Assembly (NCBI RefSeq): GCF_014203755.1
Contig: NZ_JACHJS010000001.1
Span: 6,820,001-6,884,000, forward strand
Reading direction: 5' to 3'
From: Saccharothrix violaceirubra
GTDB taxonomy: Bacteria; Actinomycetota; Actinomycetes; Mycobacteriales; Pseudonocardiaceae
Length of the DNA: 64,000 nucleotides
Positions 48,956-56,978 of the stretch are shown piece after piece. The position numbers were made by a program, and so were the translations under genes. Every line of letters starts with the position of its first letter. Position 1 is the first letter of the stretch. Below the pieces are notes generated by a model. That model had not been told where the DNA came from and did no database searches. It saw only the letters and a program-made list of their open reading frames with translations.

Positions 48956-50376
48956 GCCGTGACGGCGGTGGGCTCCAGCGCGGGCGCCACGTCGTCGTCC
49001 ACCGCGACGGCCGGTTCCAGCGGACCCAGGGACGTGCCCCACTCCTGGTCGGCCAACGCGAACGCGGCCACGGTCAACGCGGCGACCGGCCGGCCGGGCA
49101 CGAGCTGGTCGGCCACGAAGTCCAGCTCCAGCTTGGCGCCCAGCGGGGACGGCTTGAGGCGCAGCGTGCCGTGCGGCGCCTCGTCGGGGTGCGCGAAGCG
49201 GCACGACCACTCGGTGAACACGACCGGCCGTTCGACCACCTCGGTCGGGTTGACCGCGCGGACGTTGGCGTTGACCGAACTCTGGCGGTAGGCGTCGGCC
49301 GACGACACCAGCAGTTCCTCGAACTCGATCGAGGACACGCCGAGGTCGTGCCCGGCCACCAGCGCCACCTGCACCAGGGCCAGCGGGAGCTGCGGCACGG
49401 CGTCCTCGAAGCACACCATCGCGCCGCCGTACCGGGTGTTGATCTCGGTCGGCAGGAAGCCGTCGGCCGTGGCGATGCCGTCGAGCGTGAACGTGCCGCG
49501 GTAGTCGACCGTCTCGCGCAGCCGCTCGCCGACGCGGCGGGCCAGGTTGCGCATCTCCTCGCGGATGCGGGTCGGCGGGTCGTAGTGCGACGCGCAACCC
49601 GCGTAGAGGAACCGGGCCTGGCCTTGGCGGCGCGGCACGACCATCTCGATCGGACGCAGTACGGCCGTGCCGTCCGGGAAGACGATCCCGTGCACGCTGA
49701 CCGGAATCCCTTCCAGGAACGGCATCACGCGCACAAACTCGCACTTCGGTTCGAGCACGCCGAACGCCTCGCGCGCCTCTTGCGACGTGCGCACGCGGCG
49801 GACGAAGTTCGCCCCGCCGTTGATCGCCGGGCCGTCGCCGGACCAGACCACGCCCGCGCCCCGGTCCAACCGGGCGGTCGCGGCGAGCAGGGCCCCGAAG
49901 TCAAGGCCCATGACCTCGGCCGGCGCGCGCGGCGCGGACAGCTCGTCCCACAGCGCGTCGATCGTGGTCTTGTTCTCCAGCTCCACCCACTCGGGCCGGC
50001 GGTGGTTGAGCACCGGGCGGCCCGCGAACTCGGCGGTGTGCACGTACGGCGTGCTGATCACCAGCGCCTCGCCGTCCGGGTCGAAGTCGCCCAGCACGGC
50101 GCGCACCCGCTTGTTGGGCGAGGTGAGCAGCCGGGTCAGGCGGTTCTGCTCGACCGCGACGAAGCCGCCCGCGATGCCCAGCGGCACCCAGCGGGCCACC
50201 TCCGAGTCGTACAGCGGCGCATGATCGTCCGTCGACAGCACGAGGGTATGGCGAGCACCGAGCTGATGGAGCTCGGCGGCGCGATTACTCAGTCGAGTAC
50301 CGCCCGCGAGCACGACCAGCCGGTCGCCGAACAACGTGCCGAGGCGCTGCTGGAGCGCGTGGAGGACATGATCCAT
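48952..50376 (-). CDS. ATP-grasp domain protein
   Basis: A 474-aa protein. An N-terminal Rossmann-like part (GDRLVVLAGGTRLSNRAAEL) leads to an ATP-grasp fold: GANFVRRVRTSQEAREAF (ATP-binding loop) and PVSVHGIVFPDGTAVLRPIE, with metal ligands near GTFTLDGIATADGFLPTEIN then TRYGGAM. Such enzymes join a carboxylate to an amine or thiol using ATP. The substrate is unknown. No RiPP precursor is evident, and the small gene upstream does not look like one. Confidence 0.8.
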   Translation of the reverse strand: MDHVLHALQQRLGTLFGDRLVVLAGGTRLSNRAAELHQLGARHTLVLSTDDHAPLYDSEVARWVPLGIAGGFVAVEQNRLTRLLTSPNKRVRAVLGDFDPDGEALVISTPYVHTAEFAGRPVLNHRRPEWVELENKTTIDALWDELSAPRAPAEVMGLDFGALLAATARLDRGAGVVWSGDGPAINGGANFVRRVRTSQEAREAFGVLEPKCEFVRVMPFLEGIPVSVHGIVFPDGTAVLRPIEMVVPRRQGQARFLYAGCASHYDPPTRIREEMRNLARRVGERLRETVDYRGTFTLDGIATADGFLPTEINTRYGGAMVCFEDAVPQLPLALVQVALVAGHDLGVSSIEFEELLVSSADAYRQSSVNANVRAVNPTEVVERPVVFTEWSCRFAHPDEAPHGTLRLKPSPLGAKLELDFVADQLVPGRPVAALTVAAFALADQEWGTSLGPLEPAVAVDDDVAPALEPTAVTA

Positions 50377-50526
50377 CGCCGAGAACTCGCTTAGAGGAGA
50401 AGCAGACGAGACAACCGGCGAGTGCCGGTGTGTCGCACTGTAGAGCCACGCGAGCGGACTGGCCCAGCACGGTCCGGCAACGACCGCATGAAACTTGCCG
50501 ATGGACGTCGATCTACCTCCGCGAGA

Positions 50527-50763
50527 TCATCGAGCGGCGTCCCGGAGCACCTGGTCGACGCGGGCGAGGAAGGCGCGGGCACCCTTGGCGCGGGTGAGCG
50601 TGACGGTCAGTCCGAAGACGGTCTCCTCGACGGTCGTCGGCGCGGCGGCGGCCACGATGGCGGCGGCGTCGGCCAGGAAGCGCAGGCGCTTCGCCTCGTG
50701 CACGGCGTGGTCGGCAAGTGCACCGTCGATCGTGCGGTGCACGGCGGGATGCGGGTAACTCAC
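50527..50763 (-). CDS. Small hypothetical protein, 78 aa
   Basis: A helical protein (TIDGALADHAVHEAKRLRFL then ADAAAIVAAAAPTTVEETVF) with no family I can name. The GTG at 50763 is the best start; the frame is open to 50856 but without a better site. Upstream of, and on the same strand as, the ATP-grasp gene, 150 bp away. Confidence 0.55.
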   Translation of the reverse strand: MSYPHPAVHRTIDGALADHAVHEAKRLRFLADAAAIVAAAAPTTVEETVFGLTVTLTRAKGARAFLARVDQVLRDAAR

Positions 50764-50849
50764 ACGAGGTATATCGACTCGGCATAGCCACACCTTTAGG
50801 GTCAATTTTTGCCGGCCGGCTTCACCCGTGCCGGTGGGTCCGTGCTCTG

Positions 50850-51683
50850 ATGACACCCATGCGCGTGATGATCACCGGAGCCGCTGGTTACGTGGGCCGC
50901 GCGGTCGTCGCGGAACTGGACCGCGCCGGGCACGCACCGGTCCCCTTCGCGGGCGACGTACGGGATTCGGCGGCCGTGGAGGCGGCCGTGCGGGGGGTGG
51001 ACGCGGTCGTCCACCTGGCCGCGCGCAGCCGGGTGCGCGAGTCGTTCGACCGGGCGGCCGAGTACTTCGACGTGAACGTGGGCGGGACGCTCAACGTGGT
51101 GCGCGCGCGTCCGGCCGTGCTGCTGCTGGCCTCGACGGCGGGGGTGTACGCGCCCGCTCCGTCGTTGTCCGAGGATTCGCCCCTGAAGCCAACAAACCCT
51201 TATGCCGCTTCGAAAGCCGTCGCCGAGGAGGTCGTGCGGTGGACGCCCGGGGCGAGTGCCGTGCTGCGGCTGTTCAACGTCGCGGGCGGCGGTGACGCGG
51301 ACCCGACGCGGGTGATCACCAAGGCCTGTCTGGTGGCGGCCGGGCGGGAGCCGTCGATGCGGGTGTTCGGGAACGGGTCGGCCGTGCGGGACTTCGTGCA
51401 CGTGCGGGACGTGGCGCGGGCGTTCGTCGCGGTCCTGGAGAACACGTCGTCGGGGCACGAGGTCTACAACGTGGGCGCCACCCCGGCGAGCGTCGCCGAG
51501 GTGATCGCCACGACGGAACGGGTCGCGTCCCGGCCGGTGGCCGTCGAGTGGGCGCCGGCCAACCCCGGCGAGGTGCGCGAACTCCGGGCCGACACCGCGA
51601 AGCTGCGGGACCTGGGGTGGTCGCCCGAGGAGTCCGGGCTGTCCGACCTGATCGCCGACCAGTGGCGGTCCACGGGTGCCTGA
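50850..51683 (+). CDS. NAD-dependent epimerase/dehydratase
   Basis: A 277-aa extended short-chain dehydrogenase. Nucleotide-binding motif is MITGAAGYVGRAVVAEL; the active-site Ser/Thr lies in LLLASTAGVYAPAP, and the YxxxK pair in NPYAASKAVAEEVV. The C-terminus (FGNGSAVRDFVHVRDVARAF, VYNVGATPASVAEV) matches UDP-glucose 4-epimerase-like sugar enzymes. It could act in cell-wall or natural-product sugar metabolism. ATG at 50850, or 50859. Confidence 0.88.
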   Translation: MTPMRVMITGAAGYVGRAVVAELDRAGHAPVPFAGDVRDSAAVEAAVRGVDAVVHLAARSRVRESFDRAAEYFDVNVGGTLNVVRARPAVLLLASTAGVYAPAPSLSEDSPLKPTNPYAASKAVAEEVVRWTPGASAVLRLFNVAGGGDADPTRVITKACLVAAGREPSMRVFGNGSAVRDFVHVRDVARAFVAVLENTSSGHEVYNVGATPASVAEVIATTERVASRPVAVEWAPANPGEVRELRADTAKLRDLGWSPEESGLSDLIADQWRSTGA

Positions 51684-51741
51684 ACGCACAACTCGCGGTG
51701 TCTGAACGTACGACTCGCGGTGTCTGAACGTATAACTCGCG
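51676..51741. repeat. Three tandem copies of the dispersed 22-bp repeat
   Basis: Perfectly spaced 22-bp units at 51676, 51698 and 51720, each reading GTGTCTGAACGTAYRACTCG plus CG. The first overlaps the epimerase stop codon. The array separates the convergent epimerase and anchored-protein genes. The same unit, inverted, occurs at 10230-10273. Confidence 0.85.
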
Positions 51742-51746
51742 CGGTT

Positions 51747-52595
51747 CTAGGGGCGGCGGCGGTAGGCGAAGAAGGCGCCGGTCGTGACGGCGAGCGCGGA
51801 CAGCGCGGCCACCAGGGGCAGCGGGTGGACGCCCGTCCCGGTCGCCGGCGGCGGGGGTTCGGTGGCCGCCGCGACAGTGGTGGGCTCGGGGCGGGTCTGG
51901 TCGTGCGCCGGCGATTCGGGCAGGAAGCGCTCGGTCGCCGGCGGCGGGTCGCACGCGGTGAAGCCGGACAGGGTGATCGACTGGGCGGCCGACAGGGCGG
52001 TCGGCGGCGCGGGGAACGCGATCGTGGGCCGGGCCGCCGAGTCCGGTTCACCGTTGGAGTAGGTCACGCGCAACGCCGTCACCGGGCCGGTGGTCGTGTA
52101 GCCGGTCGGGGTCTCCCCCACGTCGACCATCTCGCCGGCGCCCCAGGCGCTCACCACGGCCTTGTCCGCGTAGGACAGCCACGGCACGTCCGACTCGACC
52201 TCGTCGATCCCGCCCACCACGAACGACGACACCACCACGGGTCGCGAGAAGAAGAACGTCAGGCGGACCGAGTCGCCCTTCGACAGGCTGTTCATCGCGA
52301 GCGTCATCGTCCCGTTCCCGGTCGTGCCGGTGAGCGGACGCGCGGGCCAGCCGGGGACGCCGGTCTCGCCGAAGTCGGCCAGCGGGTTGGAGTCGTCGCC
52401 GTTGCGCGAGGCCGGGTCGACCAGTTCGGCGGACACGCCGAGACCGTCGAACGTCCCCTCGGCGCCCACCACGCCCTGCGGCCACTCCAGACCGGGCGAG
52501 TCCCAGGTCACGGTCGCGCACGCCGGTGTCGCGGCGGCCACCACGGGCACGCCGGCCAGGAGCAGTGCCGCCACCGCCGCCACGCGCACGAGCAA
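51747..52595 (-). CDS. Exported protein with C-terminal membrane anchor, 282 aa
   Basis: Signal peptide LVRVAAVAALLLAGVPVVAA, mature β-rich domain (TWDSPGLEWPQGVVGAEGTF, SVRLTFFFSRPVVVSSFVVG), then a Pro/Glu/Thr-rich stalk. A C-terminal helix, VAALSALAVTTGAFFAYRRRP, follows PATGTG. The anchor resembles that of sortase substrates but lacks a clear LPxTG/LAxTG. Probably a surface protein; no function recognised. Confidence 0.75.
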   Translation of the reverse strand: MLVRVAAVAALLLAGVPVVAAATPACATVTWDSPGLEWPQGVVGAEGTFDGLGVSAELVDPASRNGDDSNPLADFGETGVPGWPARPLTGTTGNGTMTLAMNSLSKGDSVRLTFFFSRPVVVSSFVVGGIDEVESDVPWLSYADKAVVSAWGAGEMVDVGETPTGYTTTGPVTALRVTYSNGEPDSAARPTIAFPAPPTALSAAQSITLSGFTACDPPPATERFLPESPAHDQTRPEPTTVAAATEPPPPATGTGVHPLPLVAALSALAVTTGAFFAYRRRP

Positions 52596-52651
52596 CGCGA
52601 ACCCCTTTCATCAAAGGCTGCGCGCATGACATCGCCCGATCAGCCCACGTG

Positions 52652-53551
52652 TTACGTCCGGCCGGCTGTACGCCGCCGAGGGACACCCACTCTCTGTAGG
52701 TCCGCTGCCACGACAATCTCGCCGTCGAACACCTCGGCAGCCTCTGTGAAGAACGCCGCCGGATCGGAGTAGCGCTGGGAGAAGTGCGTCAACACGAGCG
52801 TCCGCACACCGCACTCCTGGGCCGCCGACGCCGCCTGCCGGGCCGTCAGATGCCCGTGGGCCTGGGCCAACGCCTCGTCCACATGCAGGTAGGTCGACTC
52901 GATCACGAGCATGTCCGCGCCGTCGGCCAGCTCGTACACGCCATCGCACAGCCGCGTGTCCATCACGAACGCGAACCGCTGGCCGGGCCGCACGACACTC
53001 ACCCGATCGAGGAGTGGCGGCGTGAGCGAACGCACGGCCGGTCCGCGCACGCCGTGGCGTTCGAGCAGCTCGGGGATCATGGTCCGGCCGTCCGGCTCGA
53101 CCAGCCGGTACCCGAACGACGGCAGGGAGTGGTCCAGCGCCCGGGCCTCCAAAGTGCCGAACTTCCCGGTCGCGATCACACCCGCCGACCGCACGGGCAC
53201 CTCGCGCAGGTCCACGACGTCGTGGAACGCGGTCGCGTGCCGCAGCCGGGAGAAGAACTCGGCGCCGGACTCGGGGTAGTGCGCGAACACCGGGTGCGGC
53301 GCGTTGTCCAGCGACAACCGCTGCACGACGCCGGGCACGCCCAGGCAGTGGTCCCCGTGGAAGTGGGTCACGAACAGCCGGGTGACGTCGGACGCCGCCA
53401 CGCCCGCGCGCAGCATCTGGCGCTGGGTGCCCTCGCCGGGGTCGAACAGGAACCCCTCGTCGTCCCAGCGCAGGAAGTAGCCGTTGTGGTTGCGGGTCCG
53501 GGTGGGCACCTGGCTCGCGGTGCCCAGTACGACCAGTTCACGCGGTGACAC
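52652..53551 (-). CDS. rnz: Ribonuclease Z (tRNase Z)
   Basis: A 299-aa metallo-β-lactamase nuclease that cuts the 3' trailer from tRNA precursors. Motif [17 protein letters not shown] is the zinc site; the other ligands are in [14 protein letters not shown] and LTHFSQRY. The exosite-like region includes [10 protein letters not shown]. tRNAs of this genome lack encoded CCA, so this enzyme would be needed. GTG start, only 17 bp from the divergent serine hydrolase start. Confidence 0.95.
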   Translation of the reverse strand: MSPRELVVLGTASQVPTRTRNHNGYFLRWDDEGFLFDPGEGTQRQMLRAGVAASDVTRLFVTHFHGDHCLGVPGVVQRLSLDNAPHPVFAHYPESGAEFFSRLRHATAFHDVVDLREVPVRSAGVIATGKFGTLEARALDHSLPSFGYRLVEPDGRTMIPELLERHGVRGPAVRSLTPPLLDRVSVVRPGQRFAFVMDTRLCDGVYELADGADMLVIESTYLHVDEALAQAHGHLTARQAASAAQECGVRTLVLTHFSQRYSDPAAFFTEAAEVFDGEIVVAADLQRVGVPRRRTAGRT

Positions 53552-53568
53552 GTGGCAGAGTCTGCGGC

Positions 53569-54384
53569 ATGGAGAGTCTGCGGGTGGTGTCCTCCTGGCC
53601 GGTCGACCACGTGGCGGGTGCCGTGGTGGACGCGGACGGCCGGGTCCTCGGCACGGTCGGCGACGTCGACCGCCGGTTCGCGCTGGCGTCGGTGACGAAG
53701 CTGCTCACGTCGTACGCCGTGCTCGTCGCGGTCGAGGAGGGCGCGGTCGAGTGGGACCGGCCCGCGGGTCCCGAGGGCTCGACCGTGCGGCACCTGATCG
53801 CGCACACGTCCGGGTACGGGTTCGACTCCCTCCAGGTCCAGGCCGCGCCGGGCACCAAGCGGATCTACTCCAACTCCGGGTTCGCCGTGCTGGCCGAGAC
53901 CGTCGCGACCGCCGCCGACATCCCGTTCGCCGACTACCTGCGCGAAGCCGTGTTCGCGCCGCTGGGCATGACGTCGTCGAGCCTGGACGGCCCGGCCGGG
54001 TCGGGTGCCACGGCCGCGGTCGCCGACCTGGTCCGGTTCGCCGCCGAGGTGCAGAACCCCAAGCTCGTGTCGCCCGAGCTGGTCGCCGAGGCGACGAGCG
54101 TGGTGTTCCCCGGTCTGCGCGGCGTGCTGCCCGGCTACGGCTCGCAGCGCGAGAACGACTGGGGTCTGGGGTTCGAGATCCGGGCCGCCAAGTCGCCGCA
54201 CTGGACCGGCACGACCAGTTCGCCGCGCACCGCCGGGCACTTCGGGCAGAGCGGCACGTTCCTGTGGATCGACCCGGACGTGCGTGCGGCGTGCGTGGTG
54301 CTCACCGACCGACCGTTCGGCCAGTGGGCCGTCGAGGCGTGGACGCCGTTCACCGACGGCGTGCTCGCGGAGCTGCGCGGCTGA
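53569..54384 (+). CDS. Serine hydrolase, beta-lactamase/penicillin-binding family
   Basis: A 271-aa class C-like fold protein with no signal peptide. The SxxK catalytic motif is [10 protein letters not shown], YxN is [11 protein letters not shown], and the third element is GHFGQSGTF. Probably a cytoplasmic esterase or peptidase rather than a resistance enzyme. It converges with the GNAT gene, the two stop codons being back to back. Confidence 0.9.
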   Translation: MESLRVVSSWPVDHVAGAVVDADGRVLGTVGDVDRRFALASVTKLLTSYAVLVAVEEGAVEWDRPAGPEGSTVRHLIAHTSGYGFDSLQVQAAPGTKRIYSNSGFAVLAETVATAADIPFADYLREAVFAPLGMTSSSLDGPAGSGATAAVADLVRFAAEVQNPKLVSPELVAEATSVVFPGLRGVLPGYGSQRENDWGLGFEIRAAKSPHWTGTTSSPRTAGHFGQSGTFLWIDPDVRAACVVLTDRPFGQWAVEAWTPFTDGVLAELRG

Positions 54385-55368
54385 TCACGGCTCGCGCGCG
54401 ACGCCGACCGTGCGCAGCGAGGTGGTGAACCCGACCCGGAGGTTCACGCCGATCATGGCCGCGTTGGCCGCCGACGTCATGGTCAGCACGCTCCGGGTGG
54501 CGGGGTGGTCGTCGACCAGCCACCGGTAGTGGTGCGCCTTGATCCAGCCGCCGACGCCCCGGCGCCGGTGGTCGGTCCGGACCACGGTGTCGGACTGGAT
54601 CGCCACGTCGCGCCGGTAGGACCGCACGCGCAGTTCGCTGAACGCGACGATCTCGCCGGTTTCTTCGTGGACGGCGGCGACCACGCGGATCTCGTCGCCC
54701 AGCCCGCGCTGGGCCTGCTCGTGTCGACGGACCTTCGCCACGGTCCATTGCGGCTGCGTGTAGCCGGAATCGCCCGAAGGCGCGTCCCCCATCAGGCCGC
54801 GGACGTCGGCGTAGGACTCGACGACGTCGTCCGGTGCCGCGTCGACCCAGCGGACGATGCGGTAGCCGGCGGGCGCGGGCACTTCCCAGAGCGTGCGGTC
54901 GACGTGCCCGAGGTCCAGCGTCTGGATCACCGCGCGGTGCACGGTCCGGAAGCCCCTGGCCAGCGCCGCGGCCTCGCCCGGACCGCCTTCGACGACCTGC
55001 GGGTTCTCGGCGGACGTGCGGCCGAGCCCACGCAGGACGGCGGCCATCGCGTCGAACAGCGCCGTACCGATGCCTCGACCGCGGAAGTCCGGGTGCACGC
55101 GCACGTTGAACAGCGCGAGGTGCCGGTTCGCCTCCTCCTCGGGCAACTGGATCTGCGCGACGCCGACCACGGTCCCGTCCACCCGGGCGACCCAGTACCG
55201 CACCGGCCCCACCCGGCCGGGCGGTCCGGTGAGCCTGGCGGCGGTCTCCTCGTAGGTGGGCGGCGGCATCCCGGGCTCGTCCGCGACCCGGACCGCGTGG
55301 GCGACCTCGTAGTAGCCGGCCAGATCGGATGGCGTGGCGGCAGACGGCTCGAACTCCTCGACGTTCAT
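54385..55368 (-). CDS. GNAT N-acetyltransferase, double-domain
   Basis: A 327-aa protein with two GNAT units. The N-terminal one has the acetyl-CoA loop VRVHPDFRGRGIGTALFDAM. The C-terminal one has VVRTDHRRRGVGGWIKAHHY and ends MIGVNLRVGFTTSLRTVGV. Related actinomycete proteins include Eis-like and mycothiol-synthase-like double GNATs; this one is not clearly MshD. The substrate is unknown. ATG 55368 after GGGGGG. Confidence 0.88.
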   Translation of the reverse strand: MNVEEFEPSAATPSDLAGYYEVAHAVRVADEPGMPPPTYEETAARLTGPPGRVGPVRYWVARVDGTVVGVAQIQLPEEEANRHLALFNVRVHPDFRGRGIGTALFDAMAAVLRGLGRTSAENPQVVEGGPGEAAALARGFRTVHRAVIQTLDLGHVDRTLWEVPAPAGYRIVRWVDAAPDDVVESYADVRGLMGDAPSGDSGYTQPQWTVAKVRRHEQAQRGLGDEIRVVAAVHEETGEIVAFSELRVRSYRRDVAIQSDTVVRTDHRRRGVGGWIKAHHYRWLVDDHPATRSVLTMTSAANAAMIGVNLRVGFTTSLRTVGVAREP

Positions 55369-55400
55369 GATTCCCCCCGGTCTTTCCCGATCCTGCCGGC

Positions 55401-56363
55401 TCACCCTCGGATCCGGACGACGATCTGCCCGTGCGGCAGGCCCAGGCGCACCGACTCGATCGCCTCGGGCACGAGGTCGAACGACATGACCTCGCCAACC
55501 ACGGGCCGCACCGCGCCGGACTCGATCAACGCCTTGATCGCCCCCAGGTCGTCCAGACTGTCCTTGTGCACCAGGGGTTTCATCGTCACGCCGAGGAAGG
55601 GGGCAGCGATCGCCGCCCGCAACCACCGGTCCGTGCCCATGAACCAACGCCCACCGACGCCGCCGACGAGCACGGCCGTACCGCGCGGCTTGAGCACGTC
55701 GCGGCACTGTCGAACGGAGGGCACGCCGAACACGTCGAGCAGGACGTCGAAACCCCGTCCCGCGTAAGCGAATTCCCGGTAGTCGAGGACGTGGTCGGCG
55801 CCGAGCCCACGCACCAGGTCTGCCTTGCGCGGACTGCACAGGGCGGTCACCTCGGCCCCGGCGGCTTTGGCGAACTGCACGGCATAGGTGCCGACGCCAC
55901 CGGACGCCCCGGAAACGAGCACGTGCTTGCCGTCCACGTTGCCGACTTTTACGGCCTGGAACGCGGTGAAGGCCGCGATGGGCCCGCCGGCCGCGTCGTC
56001 GAGCGACAGGTTCACGGGTTTGGTGACGAGCTGGGTCTCCGGCACCGCCACGTACTCGGCGAAGGTGCCCGCCGCCCACCCGAACACCTGGTCCCCGACG
56101 GCCAACGTCCGCACCCCGTGGCCGATGCCCTCGACCGTGCCGGACAGTTCGAGACCGAAGACCCGGTTGCGGGGCCGTCGTAGCCCGATGCCGGGGCGGG
56201 CCGCGTAGGGCAGACCTCTGGCGAGATGCCAGTCCGTGCCGGTGATCGGCACGGCGTGGACGCGCACCAACACCTCGCCGGGCCCAGCGGCGGGTTTGTC
56301 GACTTCGAGGTAGCGGAACACCTCGACCGGGTCGCCGTACCGCTCGTGGACGATCGCCCTCAT
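55401..56363 (-). CDS. MDR-family NAD(P)-dependent oxidoreductase
   Basis: A 320-aa medium-chain dehydrogenase of the quinone oxidoreductase type. GDQVFGWAAGTFAEYVAV marks the catalytic domain, and VLVSGASGGVGTYAVQFAKA is the NADP loop. The catalytic and structural zinc cysteines of alcohol dehydrogenases are absent. A strong palindrome sits just upstream, so expression is probably controlled by a dimeric repressor encoded elsewhere. Confidence 0.9.
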   Translation of the reverse strand: MRAIVHERYGDPVEVFRYLEVDKPAAGPGEVLVRVHAVPITGTDWHLARGLPYAARPGIGLRRPRNRVFGLELSGTVEGIGHGVRTLAVGDQVFGWAAGTFAEYVAVPETQLVTKPVNLSLDDAAGGPIAAFTAFQAVKVGNVDGKHVLVSGASGGVGTYAVQFAKAAGAEVTALCSPRKADLVRGLGADHVLDYREFAYAGRGFDVLLDVFGVPSVRQCRDVLKPRGTAVLVGGVGGRWFMGTDRWLRAAIAAPFLGVTMKPLVHKDSLDDLGAIKALIESGAVRPVVGEVMSFDLVPEAIESVRLGLPHGQIVVRIRG

Positions 56364-56380
56364 GCACCCTCCCGACTTCG

Positions 56381-56445
56381 GATGTCAAGAATTCTTGACA
56401 TCTCCAGTGTCAGCCGAACACGACACCAAGTCAAGAAAACTTGAC
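56381..56445 (-). promoter_or_regulatory. Operator pair and promoter of the MDR oxidoreductase gene
   Basis: A perfect 22-bp palindrome (56381-56402, core TGTCAAGAATTCTTGACA) and a second site GTCAAGAAAACTTGAC (56430-56445). On the minus strand TTGACT with GACACT 17 bases later makes a plausible -35/-10 pair, so one site overlaps the -35 and the other lies just after the start of transcription. No regulator gene is adjacent. Confidence 0.7.
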
Positions 56446-56582
56446 ACCGACAACGTATGCGGGCCCACCTGGAACAGCGACCACCAAGATCAACGACCCG
56501 ACGACGCCCAGGGTGACGACCGACCACGGCGGCCGAAGCGACCCGACGGATCCGGCCTACACAAAGAGACCGCACGACAAAA

Positions 56583-56615
56583 CAGGCCCCGTTCCGAAAA
56601 TCGAAACGGGGCCTG
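56583..56615 (-). terminator. Terminator of tRNA-Arg(ACG)
   Basis: An 11-bp perfect stem (CAGGCCCCGTT / AACGGGGCCTG), 8 bases past the tRNA 3' end on its strand. Confidence 0.85.
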
Positions 56616-56622
56616 ACTGCTG

Positions 56623-56695
56623 CGCGCTCGGCAGGATTCGAACCTGCAACCTTCTGATCCGTAGTCAGATGCTCTATCCGTTGAGCTACGAGCGC
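56623..56695 (-). tRNA. tRNA-Arg (anticodon ACG)
   Basis: A 73-nt tRNA. Acceptor arms GCGCTCG / CGAGCGC, anticodon stem-loop CTGAC-TACGGAT with anticodon ACG, T-loop AGGTTCGAATCCT. CCA not encoded. The wobble A is the substrate of TadA, encoded in this window. Confidence 0.96.
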
Positions 56696-56734
56696 ATCGT
56701 TCTTCAGTTGTCACCCTACCGGAGTGGGTGTTGC

Positions 56735-56823
56735 GGAGGCTCCGGGATTTGAACCCGGGATGGGCGGTAAACCCAAACCGCATTAGCAGTGCGGCGCCAT
56801 AGACCAGACTAGGCGAAGCCTCC
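56735..56823 (-). tRNA. tRNA-Ser (anticodon GCT)
   Basis: An approximately 89-nt class II tRNA with acceptor GGAGGCT / AGCCTCC, anticodon stem-loop CCGCA-CTGCTAA-TGCGG, a long variable arm and T-loop GGGTTCAAATCCC. It is the third serine tRNA in this window. Ends may be off by one base. Confidence 0.95.
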
Positions 56824-56978
56824 CGGAGCCCCTCGGCTACGACGCATAGGTTACACAGGTACCCCACCTCCAAGCAAAACGCCCCCCTCCCACCCACGTT
56901 TGCCCTGCTCAAGGGGCGAATTCGGGGATCAAGAGGGGCGTTCACCGGGGGTTCACGCGACCACAAGTGATCGACGTC

